64,000 nucleotides of DNA from assembly GCF_020103725.1 (NCBI RefSeq), contig NZ_JAHXBG010000024.1:62001-126000 (forward strand). The letters are read 5' to 3'. Of the stretch, positions 33,198 to 42,665 are shown piece after piece; position 1 is the first letter of the stretch; the number at the start of each line of letters is the position of its first letter. The notes beneath the pieces are model-generated. The model was not told the DNA's origin. It ran no database searches and saw only the letters and a list, made by a program, of their open reading frames with translations. The translations under genes and the position numbers were made by a program. This stretch comes from Hyalangium gracile (GTDB taxonomy: Bacteria > Myxococcota > Myxococcia > Myxococcales > Myxococcaceae).

Positions 33198-34577
33198 ATG
33201 GCCACCCGAGCCCGATCCCGAGCCACCCCGAAGCAGGAGAAGACGGCGGCCTCCCGCCCGCTCAAGCTCCCCGCAGTCACCGAGAGCACCACCTCCAGCG
33301 GCCTGACGGTGCTCGCCGCCGAGCGCGGCCCGCTGCCGCTCGTCTCCGCGCGCCTGGTGCTGCGCGCCGGCAGCGCCACGGACCCGAAGGACAAGTTCGG
33401 CCTGGCCGACTTCACCGTGCGCCTGCTGCGGCGTGGCACCGCCCGCATGAGCGCCGACGAGCTCGACGAGGCCATCGAGTTCGTGGGCGCCAGCGTCTCC
33501 GGCGGCGTGAGCGAGGATCTGATGTCGCTCTACGTCACCACGCCCGCCGAGCACTTCCCGGCCATGCTCTCCGTGCTGGGGCAGCTGGTGCGCGAGCCCA
33601 CCTTCCCCGAGAAGGAGGTGGAGCTGGCCCGGGACCGCGCGCTGGCGCAGTTCGCCAACGATCTGGACGATCCGGGCACCGTGGCGGACCGGGCCTTCAC
33701 CCGCGCGCTGTGGGGAGACCATCCCTACGGGCATGACGTGGGGGGCTCGGCCCCGCACGTGCGCACCTTCACGCGGGAGGACGTGGAGCGCTTCTACCGC
33801 CAGCGCATCGGCCCCAAGGGCGCCCTGCTGGTGGTGGTGGGCGCGGTGAAGCCTGAGCTGGTGGCCGCCGAGGCCGAGAAGGCCTTCGCCGGCTGGACGC
33901 AGCCCGAGCAGCTCGAGCCCGAGGCGGCTCCGGCCGTGGAGGGCGTGGCGCAGGCGGGGAAGATCCTCATCGTGGACAAGCCGGACCAGACGCAGTCCCA
34001 GGTCCGCATCGGCGGGCCGGGCTACCGCCTGGGCCACCCGGACTACTTCCCGGCCACGGCGATGAACATCGCCCTGGGCGGAGGCTTCACCTCCCGGCTC
34101 GTCAACGAGATCCGCGTGGAGCGCGGCCTGTCCTACGGCGTGGGCAGCTACTTCGACGCCATGAACGCCGGCGGCGCCTTCGCGATCACCACCTTCACCA
34201 AGACGGCCTCCACGCGGGAGATCATCGACGTGGCGCTCGGCGAGGTGGCCAAGGTCCGCAAGGGCGGCATCACGCCTCGCGAGCTCAAGTCGGCGCAGAC
34301 GTACCTGGCCGGCCTCTACCCGCTGCGCACGGAGACCAATGACTCCGTCGCCTCCATCCTGGCGGACATCCGCGTACACGGGCTGGGGGAGGACTGGGTG
34401 GAGAAGTTCCGGGATCGGCTGCGCGCGGTGACGCCCAAGCAGGCCAGGGAGGCCGCCGCGAAGTACCTCTTCCCCAAGCCCCCGGCCATCGTGGTGCTCG
34501 GCAAGGCCTCCGAGGTGCGGAAGCAGCTCAAGGGCCTGGGCCCCATCTCCGTGGCGTCGGTGTCGGAGTACGAGTGA
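33198..34577 (+). CDS. M16-family peptidase-like, non-catalytic subunit
   Basis: A 459-residue M16 homologue without the HxxEH motif: the matching region reads FGLADFTVRLLRRGTARM. The C-terminal substrate-binding segment with GLSYGVGSYF, typical of the non-catalytic subunits (R/Y motif), is present. It should form a heterodimer with the upstream catalytic subunit. The tail overlaps the start of the pseudouridine synthase (GTGA), so the three genes look like one operon. Confidence 0.9.
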   Translation: MATRARSRATPKQEKTAASRPLKLPAVTESTTSSGLTVLAAERGPLPLVSARLVLRAGSATDPKDKFGLADFTVRLLRRGTARMSADELDEAIEFVGASVSGGVSEDLMSLYVTTPAEHFPAMLSVLGQLVREPTFPEKEVELARDRALAQFANDLDDPGTVADRAFTRALWGDHPYGHDVGGSAPHVRTFTREDVERFYRQRIGPKGALLVVVGAVKPELVAAEAEKAFAGWTQPEQLEPEAAPAVEGVAQAGKILIVDKPDQTQSQVRIGGPGYRLGHPDYFPATAMNIALGGGFTSRLVNEIRVERGLSYGVGSYFDAMNAGGAFAITTFTKTASTREIIDVALGEVAKVRKGGITPRELKSAQTYLAGLYPLRTETNDSVASILADIRVHGLGEDWVEKFRDRLRAVTPKQAREAAAKYLFPKPPAIVVLGKASEVRKQLKGLGPISVASVSEYE

Positions 34578-35275
34578 CCGAGCTCCGCGTTCTCCACGAG
34601 GGCGCGGGGCTGCTCGTGGTGGCCAAGCCCGCCGGGGTGCTCGTCATCCCCGGGCGCGGCGAGGGTGAGCCTTCCCTGCGCGAGCTGCTCGAGGAGCAGC
34701 TGCGCCGCAAGGTCTTCGTGGTGCACCGGCTGGATCGCGACACCTCCGGGGTGCTCGTCTTCGCGCTGGATGCCGAGCGGCACCGCGCGCTCTCCCAGGC
34801 CTTCGAAGGGGGCCAGGTGCGCAAGCGCTACCGGGCCCTGGTGGAGGGCAGGGTGGATGCGCCCCAAATGGTGGACGCGGCGCTGGTGCCCGCGCGCAAG
34901 GGGCGCATGCGAGTGGCCCGGCCAGGAGAGCAGGGCAAGCCGTCGCGCACGCGCGTGAGGCCGGTGGAGACCTTCGAGCGGGCCTCGCTCGTGGAGGCCG
35001 AGCCGCTCACCGGCCGCACCCATCAGATCCGCGTCCACCTGCTGTCCCTGGGGCACCCGCTGCTGGTGGATCACCAGTACGGCCGCTCCGAGCCGCTGAC
35101 GGAGAAGGAGCTCGGCGGCACCTCCGACACGGTGGTGTTGGCCAGGACTCCCCTCCACGCGGCAAGGCTCGAGTGGCCCGCGCTCCCCGGAGTGGAGCCT
35201 CGCGCATTCGATGCGCCGCTGCCCGAGGACATGGGCTGTGCGCTGCAACTGCTGCGCGGCATGTCTCAGCGCTGA
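34574..35275 (+). CDS. RluA-family pseudouridine synthase
   Basis: A 233-residue protein with the catalytic motif HRLDRDTSGVL, where the Asp after LxR attacks the uridine. LTGRTHQIRVHLLSLGHPLLVD marks the C-terminal motif of RluA/RluC/RluD-type enzymes. The substrate position (rRNA or tRNA) cannot be assigned from sequence alone, and there is no S4 domain. It begins with GTG and overlaps the preceding M16 gene by 4 bases. Confidence 0.9.
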   Translation: MTELRVLHEGAGLLVVAKPAGVLVIPGRGEGEPSLRELLEEQLRRKVFVVHRLDRDTSGVLVFALDAERHRALSQAFEGGQVRKRYRALVEGRVDAPQMVDAALVPARKGRMRVARPGEQGKPSRTRVRPVETFERASLVEAEPLTGRTHQIRVHLLSLGHPLLVDHQYGRSEPLTEKELGGTSDTVVLARTPLHAARLEWPALPGVEPRAFDAPLPEDMGCALQLLRGMSQR

Positions 35276-35920
35276 GCTCCGACGTGTCAAAAGCCGGGGC
35301 GACGCGTCGGCGACACACGTCGAAATGGCCGGATCCTCGACGCTTCCCCGCCGCTTCGCTCGGAGACGCGCGTCGCCTCGTGACAGGAAGGGCCGGGCAC
35401 GTGTCTTGCTATCGCCACGGCCTGTGTTGAATCCCGGGTGTTGTGGGATGCCTGTTTCCGCCTGCTTGTGTCGACTGTCAGAGGCAGAGTGTATGAAGTG
35501 AAAGAAGTTGATTGCGGATTTTTCTATATAGGCTAAACAGTCTGTGCGGCAGAGGGGGCGACCATGGTGGGGAGGATCAACGGCGATCCAGCGGAACGGT
35601 CGGCGCTCAATAAGACCGCAAACGAGGAAATCCTCGCGACCGTTGCCTCGGCAGCGCAGACCTACAACGTGACCTTCGAGATCACCTTGCCAGTTGACGA
35701 GACACCCTGCACTCTCTCGAACGCGGATTCTGCGGGAAAAGGAACCATCCCTGCTTTCAGGGTGAATCTCCTGCCTCTCTCTTCGTCTTCACGCCTGTAC
35801 CCAACCCCACGCTGAAGCTTCACCTGGTCTTCACCGCTCGTCGTATTCGCACATCTGCTGTTTTCACCTACACGAGAATTTAACAGCATTTGAGAATTTC
35901 CCCCTCAAGGGAGGAGTGCA
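35276..35920. promoter_or_regulatory. 645-nt A+T-richer region upstream of the surface lipoprotein gene
   Basis: G+C falls clearly over this stretch, notably around 35490-35550 and 35820-35900. It carries a T-rich run with TATATA at about 35526-35531 and probably the promoter of the 35921 gene. A doubtful short reading frame lies inside (35564-35815). I see no other gene. Confidence 0.5.
35564..35815 (+). CDS. Doubtful short hypothetical ORF (83 aa)
   Basis: Starts MVGRINGDPAERSALN with GAGGGGGCGACC just before the ATG. The first 50 residues look protein-like (NEEILATVASAAQTYNV), but the tail is low complexity and the codon use differs from neighbours. It may be a real small gene, a degraded gene or chance. 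No family is recognised. Confidence 0.3.
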   Translation: MVGRINGDPAERSALNKTANEEILATVASAAQTYNVTFEITLPVDETPCTLSNADSAGKGTIPAFRVNLLPLSSSSRLYPTPR

Positions 35921-38900
35921 ATGCAGCAACTCAGTCGTAGTTGGAAAGGAATGATGGCGGCAGGGCTCCTGGCCTGGACCGCTGCCTGTGGAGGCGCCTC
36001 GCAAGACGCGACTCAGGGCAACGGGCAGGGCGCGGCGCTCACCGGCGCGACCTCGGTTCCGGGCACTCCGCCCGCGGGCTACGAGGGCTCGGCGCTGCAG
36101 AAGCAGGCCGCTGCCACCGCTCTGGCCACCACCCCGCTGGCTCCGATCGTCACCGAGTCCGGCTTCATCTCGCTGTCGCTGGACGGAGTTGGCACCAACG
36201 GCTCCTCCGGCATCGTACAGGTCAACAAGCCCGCGGGCGCGACGGTGAAGGCCGCGTACCTGGCGGCCGCCAGCACCGGTTTCTCCAACTACTCCATCCC
36301 GAACGGCGGCGTGAAGATCGACGGCCAGTCGGTGAACTGGGGTCGCTCCATCCAGAGCGGCATCTCCTCGTACAACCACTGGGCGGACGTCACCTCGCTG
36401 GTGGCCAGCAAGATCAACTCGGCCCCCGCCGGCCGCGTGAACTTCACCGTCACCGAGACGCAGAGCTACAGCGTGGACGGTGAGATCCTCGCGGTGGTGT
36501 TCAACAACCCGGCCGCGACGACAGTCAACACGGTCATCCTGCTGTTCGGCGCCCAGAGCACCGGCGGCGACACCTTCCGCATCGGCCTGGCCGAGCCCAT
36601 CAACAAGGCCGACCCGAACCTGGGCCTGGATCTCTCCCTGGGTATCTCCTTCGGCTACCAGGACGGCTCTTCCTCCGAGCGCCAGGTCAGCATCATCGAC
36701 GTCAACGGCTCGCGGCTGACCTCGCAGGCCGGTGGCCAGGATGACGGCGCCTCCGAGGACGGCGCGCTGATCACCGTGGGCGGCCTGGACGACTCCAACG
36801 CCAACCCGAACCCGAACGCCGGTGGCCCGGGCTTCCGCGGGGATGACGAGCTCTATGATCTGCGTCCGTTCGTCGCCAACGGCGCCACGCAGATCACCAT
36901 CGCCACGCGCAACCCCTCCAACGACGACAACATCTTCTTCGGCGCGCTGTCGCTGACCTCCGCCGCGGCCATCATCGGCGAGGGCATCGTCCTCGGCCCC
37001 ACGACGTCCACGGGCCCGGTGGGCAGCAGCCACACCGTGACGGCCACCCTGCAGGATGACAACGGCAACCCGCTGCTCAACCGCACGGTGACCTTCCGCG
37101 TGCGCACCGGCCCCAACGCCAACGTCACCGGCACCGCCGTGACGAACGCCCAGGGCAAGGCCACCTTCACCTACACCGGCAACGGCGGGGTGGGCCGCGA
37201 CGACATCCAGGCCTCCTTCGTGAGGTCCAACGGCCAGACGGCGACGTCGAACTCCGCGTTCCGTGACTGGACCGCGGCGAACCGCCCGCCGACTGCCTCC
37301 TGCGGCAACCTGGTCCTCGAGGCCGACCTGACCTGCGGCGCCACCGGCTCCATCAACAACGGCTCGTCCGATCCGGACGGTGACCAGTTCAACTGCACCC
37401 AGTCTCCCGCGGGCCCGTACGGCCCGGGCACCACGACCGTCACCCTGACGTGCACGGACTCCAAGGGTGCCTCCGCGAGCTGCTCCGCCACCGTGCAGGT
37501 GGTGGACAACACCGGCCCGTCGATCGTCTGCCCGAGCAACAAGGTGGCCGAGTGCGTGGACAACGCCGCGTTCGTGGACGCGGGCCTGGCCACCGCCAGG
37601 GACAACTGCGGTGAGGCCAACGTGAGCAGCCCGCCCCCGGCGAGCTACCCGCTGGGCGTCACCCCCGTGGTGCACACCGCGACCGACTCCTCGTACAACA
37701 CGGCCAGCTGCACCAGCCTGGTCACCGTTCAGGACACCCAGGCTCCCGCCATCGTCCTGCGCGGCGAGGGCACCATCGCCCTGGAGTGCCGCGCGGCCTT
37801 CACGGATCCGGGCGCCGTGTCCAACGACGTGTGCGTCGGCGGCGCGTCGACCATCACCACGGCCGGCTCCGTCAACACGGGCGCCCCGGGCACCTACGCG
37901 CTGACCTACACGGCGACGGATCCGTCGGGTAACGCCTCGTCCGTCTCGCGCGCGGTCATCGTCGAGGACACCCAGGCTCCCACCATCACGCTGAACGGCG
38001 GGGCCTACATCGACGTGGAGTGCAACGGCGACTTCGAGGATCCGGGCGCCGTGGCCAACGACGCGTGCCAGGGTGCGCTGCCCGTCACCATCTCCGGTGG
38101 CATCGACTCGACCCAGTCCGGCACCTACGTCATCACCTACAGCGCGGCTGACTCCGCGGGCAACGCCGTCAGCGTGACCCGTAACGTCACCGTGGGTCCG
38201 TGCGAGACCTGCATCGAGATCAACCTGAGCGACTACAACCTGTTCCTGCTCGGGGACTACAACGGTGGCCACGACGTGGTGGGCAAGGTGGCGGCCGGCG
38301 GCAACATCACCATGGATAACTTCGCGGTGGGCTCGGGCCTGGCGGCCAGCGACACGGCCAACGTGCTGGTGGCCGGTGGCAACCTGTCCCTCAACCGCGG
38401 CGCGGTCTTCGGTGATGCTCGCTACGGCGGCAGCTTCAGCACCAACCCGTCCGTCATCTTCCCGCGTGGCGGCGCGGCTCAGGGCACGCCGATCGACTTC
38501 GCGGCCAAGGCCGCCGAGCTGCAGGCGCTGTCCGCGCAGCTGGCCAGCCTGCCGGTGAATGGCACCACCACGAAGTACAACTGGGGTGGCATCTACCTGA
38601 AGGGCACCGACGCGAGCGTGAACGTGGTCAGCGTCCAGGCGAGCGACTTCAACGGCGCCAAGCTGCTGGACATCAACGCTCCGGCCGGCTCGCTGATGGT
38701 GGTCAACATCTACGGCGCCTCCGCCACGTTCGGTGGCTTCGGCACCCAGTTCAGCGGCGGCGTCAACCAGACCGGCGTCGTGTACAACTTCGTCGGGACC
38801 ACCAGCATCAGCGCTCAGGGCTTCGGCTTCTGGGGCACGGTGCTGGCGCCGAGCGCGGACGTCACGTTCCACAACGGCAGCTGGGACGGCGGCTTCTACG

Positions 38901-38989
38901 CCAAGTCCTTCACGGGCAACGCCGAGGGTCACATCAACCCGCTCGGCGACCACAGCATCTGCCCGCCGACGTCGGACTACAACTACTGA
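35921..38989 (+). CDS. Large surface lipoprotein: Ig-like/DUF5011 modules plus choice-of-anchor A domain
   Basis: The 1022-residue precursor has a lipoprotein-like signal (LLAWTAACGG). Residues about 70-345 form a beta-rich domain similar to those in other myxobacterial exoproteins. About 355-445 is a Big-type Ig module (NPLLNRTVTFRV). Then follow HYR/DUF5011-like modules with Cys pairs (DPDGDQFNCTQSPAGP, VQDTQAPAIVLRG, FTDPGAVSNDVC). About 762-1015 is a choice-of-anchor A domain (NLSDYNLFLLGDYNGGHDV, GWGGI-like and FWGTVLAPSADVTF). GGGAGGAG precedes the ATG. It is a probable cell-surface or matrix adhesin. Confidence 0.88.
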   Translation: MQQLSRSWKGMMAAGLLAWTAACGGASQDATQGNGQGAALTGATSVPGTPPAGYEGSALQKQAAATALATTPLAPIVTESGFISLSLDGVGTNGSSGIVQVNKPAGATVKAAYLAAASTGFSNYSIPNGGVKIDGQSVNWGRSIQSGISSYNHWADVTSLVASKINSAPAGRVNFTVTETQSYSVDGEILAVVFNNPAATTVNTVILLFGAQSTGGDTFRIGLAEPINKADPNLGLDLSLGISFGYQDGSSSERQVSIIDVNGSRLTSQAGGQDDGASEDGALITVGGLDDSNANPNPNAGGPGFRGDDELYDLRPFVANGATQITIATRNPSNDDNIFFGALSLTSAAAIIGEGIVLGPTTSTGPVGSSHTVTATLQDDNGNPLLNRTVTFRVRTGPNANVTGTAVTNAQGKATFTYTGNGGVGRDDIQASFVRSNGQTATSNSAFRDWTAANRPPTASCGNLVLEADLTCGATGSINNGSSDPDGDQFNCTQSPAGPYGPGTTTVTLTCTDSKGASASCSATVQVVDNTGPSIVCPSNKVAECVDNAAFVDAGLATARDNCGEANVSSPPPASYPLGVTPVVHTATDSSYNTASCTSLVTVQDTQAPAIVLRGEGTIALECRAAFTDPGAVSNDVCVGGASTITTAGSVNTGAPGTYALTYTATDPSGNASSVSRAVIVEDTQAPTITLNGGAYIDVECNGDFEDPGAVANDACQGALPVTISGGIDSTQSGTYVITYSAADSAGNAVSVTRNVTVGPCETCIEINLSDYNLFLLGDYNGGHDVVGKVAAGGNITMDNFAVGSGLAASDTANVLVAGGNLSLNRGAVFGDARYGGSFSTNPSVIFPRGGAAQGTPIDFAAKAAELQALSAQLASLPVNGTTTKYNWGGIYLKGTDASVNVVSVQASDFNGAKLLDINAPAGSLMVVNIYGASATFGGFGTQFSGGVNQTGVVYNFVGTTSISAQGFGFWGTVLAPSADVTFHNGSWDGGFYAKSFTGNAEGHINPLGDHSICPPTSDYNY

Positions 38990-39028
38990 GCCGGTGGGGG
39001 CTCGGGCCACCGGGCTCCCTCCGCTCCT

Positions 39029-39052
39029 GAGTCAGGAGCTGCCTCCTGACTC
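39029..39052 (+). terminator. Hairpin after the surface lipoprotein gene
   Basis: GAGTCAGGAG-CTGC-CTCCTGACTC is a perfect 10-bp stem with a 4-nt loop. The preceding CTCCT can pair with the left arm instead, so alternative folds are possible. A second stem (CCCGCCGG 39055-39062 with CCGGCGGG 39081-39088) follows. Confidence 0.55.
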
Positions 39053-39093
39053 CACCCGCCGGGCCTGAGCACGCCTCGGGCCGGCGGGAAGAG

Positions 39094-39125
39094 GGCTCCA
39101 GCACTCCGGTGCTGGGGCCTTCTTG
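39094..39125 (+). terminator. Probable intrinsic terminator
   Basis: GGCTCCAGCAC-TCCG-GTGCTGGGGCC forms a stem of eleven pairs or near-pairs, followed by TTCTT. It is the third hairpin in 100 nt, before the next co-directional gene at 39297. Confidence 0.65.
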
Positions 39126-39296
39126 CGTTTCAGGCAGTCCCCCCGGCACACACTTCCACCTAGAAAGCCCCACTACCCGACAGCCCCGCTCTTCGTGAAT
39201 ACCTTGCGCTCGATTCCGACCTGACGGTAAAGGTGCACCCCCACGAAATTCTTTCCGGCCGACGCGCCGTCGGGGGTGCCGGCCAATGGGGGCAAC

Positions 39297-41915
39297 ATGA
39301 GAAAGCAACAAGGGAAGTTCACGAAGGCAGCGCATGGCGCGAGGGCCCTGTCCCTCGCGGTGCTGGCTTCATGCGCGAGCGCGGTGGAGGAAGAGTCCCT
39401 GTCCCAGCAGCGCTCGGCGGTCTCCACGGCGGAGGCCTGCGAGGTGGTTCCGCCCTTCAATCCCAACTTCGAGCCGGAGCTGGAGTGGGAGTGGACGGGC
39501 AGCACCGTCCTGCCCAACCACAAGCAGGTGATGATGACGCCCATCGTCGCGGAGGTGAGCGGCGATGGCGTGCCGGACGTGATCTTCAACACCTTCGCGG
39601 GCACCAACTACACCACCGATGGCGTGCTGCGCGCGATCAGCGGGGCGGACGGCAGCGAGCTGTGGACGGTGACGGATTCGACGCGCCGGGTGCGAGGCGC
39701 GGCGAGCATCGCGGCCGGAGACATCGACGGCGACGGGAAGGTGGAGCTGTGCACCATCCCCGAGAACGGCACGGGCGTCATGTGCTTCGAGCATGACGGG
39801 ACGTTCAAGTTCCGGACGGGGACCAACTCGACCAACAACTGGGGTGGCCCCTCGCTGGCGGATCTGAACGGCGACGGGACGGTGGAGATCATCGACGGCA
39901 ACACCGTCTACTCCAACACGGGGGTGATGAAGTGGAGGGGCTCGGACGGGCCCGGTGGTCCGGGCAGCACCGGACCGCTCTCCTTCGCGGCGGACATCGA
40001 CCAGGACGGCACGCCCGAGGTGGTCAACGATCGGGCCATCTACCTGGCCAACGGCACCCCGAAGTGCGTGAACAACAACATCGGCCACGGGCTGGCGGGC
40101 GTGGGCAACTTCGACGCGGATCCGTACGGCGAGGTCGTCGTGGTGTGGGAGGGCCGCGTGACGTTGATGGACGACACGTGCGCCACCCTGTGGACGCAGC
40201 AGATCCCCGGCGGCGGAGCCGGCGGCGCGCCCAACATCGCGGACTTCGACAATGACGGGCAGGCGGAGATCGGCGTGGCGGGCGCCAGCCAGTACGTGGT
40301 CTTCGAGACGAACGGGACGCTGCGCTGGAGCAGCCCCACGCAGGACCTCAGCTCCAACCGCACCGGCTCCTCCACCTTCGACTTCGAGGGGGATGGCAAG
40401 GCCGAGGTCGTCTATGGGGACGAGACGCGGCTGCGCATCTACGACGGCGCCACGGGCGCGGTGCGCTTCAGCGTGCCGCACAGCTCGGGCACCACGTACG
40501 AGAACCCCGTCATCGTCGACGTGGACGGCGACAACAACGCGGAGATCGTCATCGCCTCCAACAACTACGCCAACCCGGGCGTGGCGGGCATCCGCGTGTT
40601 CCGCGACAAGAAGGACGGCTGGGTGAACACCCGGCGCATCTGGAACCAGCACGCGTACTCCGTCACCAACGTCAACGAGGACGGGACGATCCCCCAGCAC
40701 GCGGCGACGAACTGGAGGACCGCGGGCCTCAACACCTTCCGAGCCAACAGCCAGGGCGCCGGCACCACCAGCCCCTTCGCGGCGGCGGATCTGGTGGCCT
40801 CGGATGTGGCGGCGGCGTGTGACAGCGCCACGCAGGGCGTGAGCCTCACGGCCCGGGTGCGCAACCTGGGTGACGCGGCCGCCTCCGCGGGCCTGCCGGT
40901 GGCCTTCTACCGGGGCAATCCGGCCTCGGGCGGCACGCTGCTCGGCGTCGTCCAGGTGCCATCCGTGCTGGCCGCGGGCGCCGAGGCGTGGGTGACCCTG
41001 CAGCTGGCTTCGCCCCCGGGCGGCTCCGCCCAGGTGTTCGCCGTGGCGGATGACAACGGCTCGGGCGCGAGCCGCGAGCTCGAGTGCCGCGAGGACAACA
41101 ACGCCGGCTCGGCGCAGGCGAGCCTGGGCTGCGGCGGCGGCAGCTGCATCGAGGTGCGGCTGAGCGACTACAACCTGTTCCTGCTCGAGGACTACAACGG
41201 TGGCCACGATGTGGTGGGCAGGGTGGCGGCCGGTGGTGACATCGCCATGGAGGACTTCGCGGTGGGCTCGGGCCTGGCGGCCAGCGACACGGCCAACGTG
41301 CTGGTCGCGGGCGGCAACCTGACCCTCACGCGCGGCGCGGTCTGGGGCGATGCCTGGTACGGGGCCGGCTACAGCTCGGACCTGACCGTCATCTACCCGC
41401 GAGGCGCCGTGTCCCAGGGCATGCCCATCGACTTCGCGACGCGGGGCGCCCAGCTGCGCGCGCTGTCGGCTCAGCTGTCCGCGCTGGCGGTCAACGGCAC
41501 CACGACGAAGCACGGCTGGGGCGGCATCTCCCTGTACGGGACGGACCCGAGCGTGAACGTGTTCACCGTGCAGGCCAGTGACTTCACCGGCGCGACGCTG
41601 CTGGACATCCAGGCTCCGGCCGGCTCGCTGGCGGTGGTGAACATCCACGGGGCGTCGGCCGCGTTCTCCGCCTTCGGCCACCAGTTCGGCGGGGGCATCG
41701 ACCAGCACGGGGTGCTGTACAACTTCGTGGATGCCACCAGCATCAACGCCCAGGGCTTCGGCTTCTGGGGTACGGTGCTGGCGCCGTACGCGGACGTCAC
41801 GTTCACCGACGGCAGCTGGGATGGCGGCATGTACGCGAAGTCGCTGACGGGCAACGCGGAGGGCCACATCAACCCGCTGGACGAGCACGTCATCTGCCCG
41901 GACGTCCAGAACTAG
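39297..41915 (+). CDS. Surface lipoprotein: VCBS/FG-GAP propeller, CARDB-like and choice-of-anchor A domains
   Basis: The 872-residue precursor has a lipobox LAVLASC. Residues about 60-490 carry FG-GAP/VCBS repeats (AEVSGDGVPDVIF, GDIDGDGKVELC, ADLNGDGTVEII, VDVDGDNNAEIV). About 495-610 resembles a CARDB module (SLTARVRNLGDAAASAG). About 616-868 is a choice-of-anchor A domain almost identical at DNA level to that of the 35921 gene. It appears to be a chimera of the 24271-type propeller and the 35921-type anchor. It is a probable adhesin or matrix protein. ATG 39297 was chosen; the in-frame GTG at 39276 is an alternative. Confidence 0.87.
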   Translation: MRKQQGKFTKAAHGARALSLAVLASCASAVEEESLSQQRSAVSTAEACEVVPPFNPNFEPELEWEWTGSTVLPNHKQVMMTPIVAEVSGDGVPDVIFNTFAGTNYTTDGVLRAISGADGSELWTVTDSTRRVRGAASIAAGDIDGDGKVELCTIPENGTGVMCFEHDGTFKFRTGTNSTNNWGGPSLADLNGDGTVEIIDGNTVYSNTGVMKWRGSDGPGGPGSTGPLSFAADIDQDGTPEVVNDRAIYLANGTPKCVNNNIGHGLAGVGNFDADPYGEVVVVWEGRVTLMDDTCATLWTQQIPGGGAGGAPNIADFDNDGQAEIGVAGASQYVVFETNGTLRWSSPTQDLSSNRTGSSTFDFEGDGKAEVVYGDETRLRIYDGATGAVRFSVPHSSGTTYENPVIVDVDGDNNAEIVIASNNYANPGVAGIRVFRDKKDGWVNTRRIWNQHAYSVTNVNEDGTIPQHAATNWRTAGLNTFRANSQGAGTTSPFAAADLVASDVAAACDSATQGVSLTARVRNLGDAAASAGLPVAFYRGNPASGGTLLGVVQVPSVLAAGAEAWVTLQLASPPGGSAQVFAVADDNGSGASRELECREDNNAGSAQASLGCGGGSCIEVRLSDYNLFLLEDYNGGHDVVGRVAAGGDIAMEDFAVGSGLAASDTANVLVAGGNLTLTRGAVWGDAWYGAGYSSDLTVIYPRGAVSQGMPIDFATRGAQLRALSAQLSALAVNGTTTKHGWGGISLYGTDPSVNVFTVQASDFTGATLLDIQAPAGSLAVVNIHGASAAFSAFGHQFGGGIDQHGVLYNFVDATSINAQGFGFWGTVLAPYADVTFTDGSWDGGMYAKSLTGNAEGHINPLDEHVICPDVQN

Positions 41916-41923
41916 CAGGCCGG

Positions 41924-41951
41924 GGAGGGGGCTCGTGCGCGGGTCCCCTCC
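41924..41951. terminator. Hairpin candidate between convergent genes
   Basis: GGAGGGG and CCCCTCC form a 7-bp stem around a 14-nt loop between convergent genes (stops 41915 and 41989). No U-run. Confidence 0.3.
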
Positions 41952-41988
41952 GCCGTTCGGTCCAGCTGAGCCAGGCCCTGTGCCGGGC

Positions 41989-42657
41989 TCAGGGCTTGCC
42001 CAGGATGAACTCGTTGGACATGCCGGTGTGCCCCGCGTAGTCCTCGACGATGAGCTTCATCGAGCTCTCCGTGGAGTCATCGCCGGTGAACCGCTGCTTG
42101 AGCTCTCCGTTCTTGAAGGCATCACTCACCTTCGGGTCCACATTCCCCTGGGTGGAGCGGACGATCACCCGGCCGTTGAACAGCGCCGCATCCGGCCCCA
42201 GCGCCCGGATGGTGACCATGAAGGGACGGTGGCGAATCTGCTCGCCGATGGGATCGATCTCGAACCCGGTGAGGTTGAGCGGCGGGTTCACCTGAAGGCC
42301 CTGCTCGAGCACCACCTGCCGCCCGTCCTGGAGCTGGACCTTCACGTCCTGTGCTCCCACGGCCAGCCACGGGATGACGTCCACCGTGAGCTGGCGGCCG
42401 CTCTTCTGGGCCTGGATGACGTCGAACTCCTTGTCCGCGATGCGCACCCGCTCGGTGGCGATCAGCTCCGCGCCGTTGCTGCCGTAGTCCACCTTCACCG
42501 GCAGCACGCCTTCGAACTCCAGCGTGAGCAGGAAGCGCGAGTCCGCGGGGATGCTCGCGGGCTCGACGGACACGAGCGTGGGCAGGGGCAGCTCACTCGA
42601 GCCACACGCGCACAACAGCAGGACAGGCAGCGACACCCATTGACGCATGACGGACAT
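41989..42657 (-). CDS. Lipoprotein, paralogue of the upstream neighbour
   Basis: A 222-residue lipoprotein with lipobox LLLCAC in the first 20 residues. The N-terminal half (VSVEPASIPADSRFLLTLEF) looks like an IPT/TIG-type Ig fold. The C-terminal half has LTGFEIDPIGEQIRHRPF and VTIRALGPDA, closely matching the protein at 42666. It is the last gene of a three-gene minus-strand operon, with only 8 bases after the upstream stop. No known family is recognised. Confidence 0.78.
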   Translation of the reverse strand: MSVMRQWVSLPVLLLCACGSSELPLPTLVSVEPASIPADSRFLLTLEFEGVLPVKVDYGSNGAELIATERVRIADKEFDVIQAQKSGRQLTVDVIPWLAVGAQDVKVQLQDGRQVVLEQGLQVNPPLNLTGFEIDPIGEQIRHRPFMVTIRALGPDAALFNGRVIVRSTQGNVDPKVSDAFKNGELKQRFTGDDSTESSMKLIVEDYAGHTGMSNEFILGKP

Positions 42658-42665
42658 AGCGTCGC

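Noticed and set aside
35662-35889. 75-codon minus-strand frame in the A+T-rich leader
   Set aside because: No ribosome binding site, no family, and it overlaps the other doubtful frame; left out as unlikely.
35864-39010. A 1048-codon minus-strand frame opposite the surface lipoprotein
   Set aside because: Antisense artefact of high third-position G+C; the plus strand has a signal peptide and recognisable domains.
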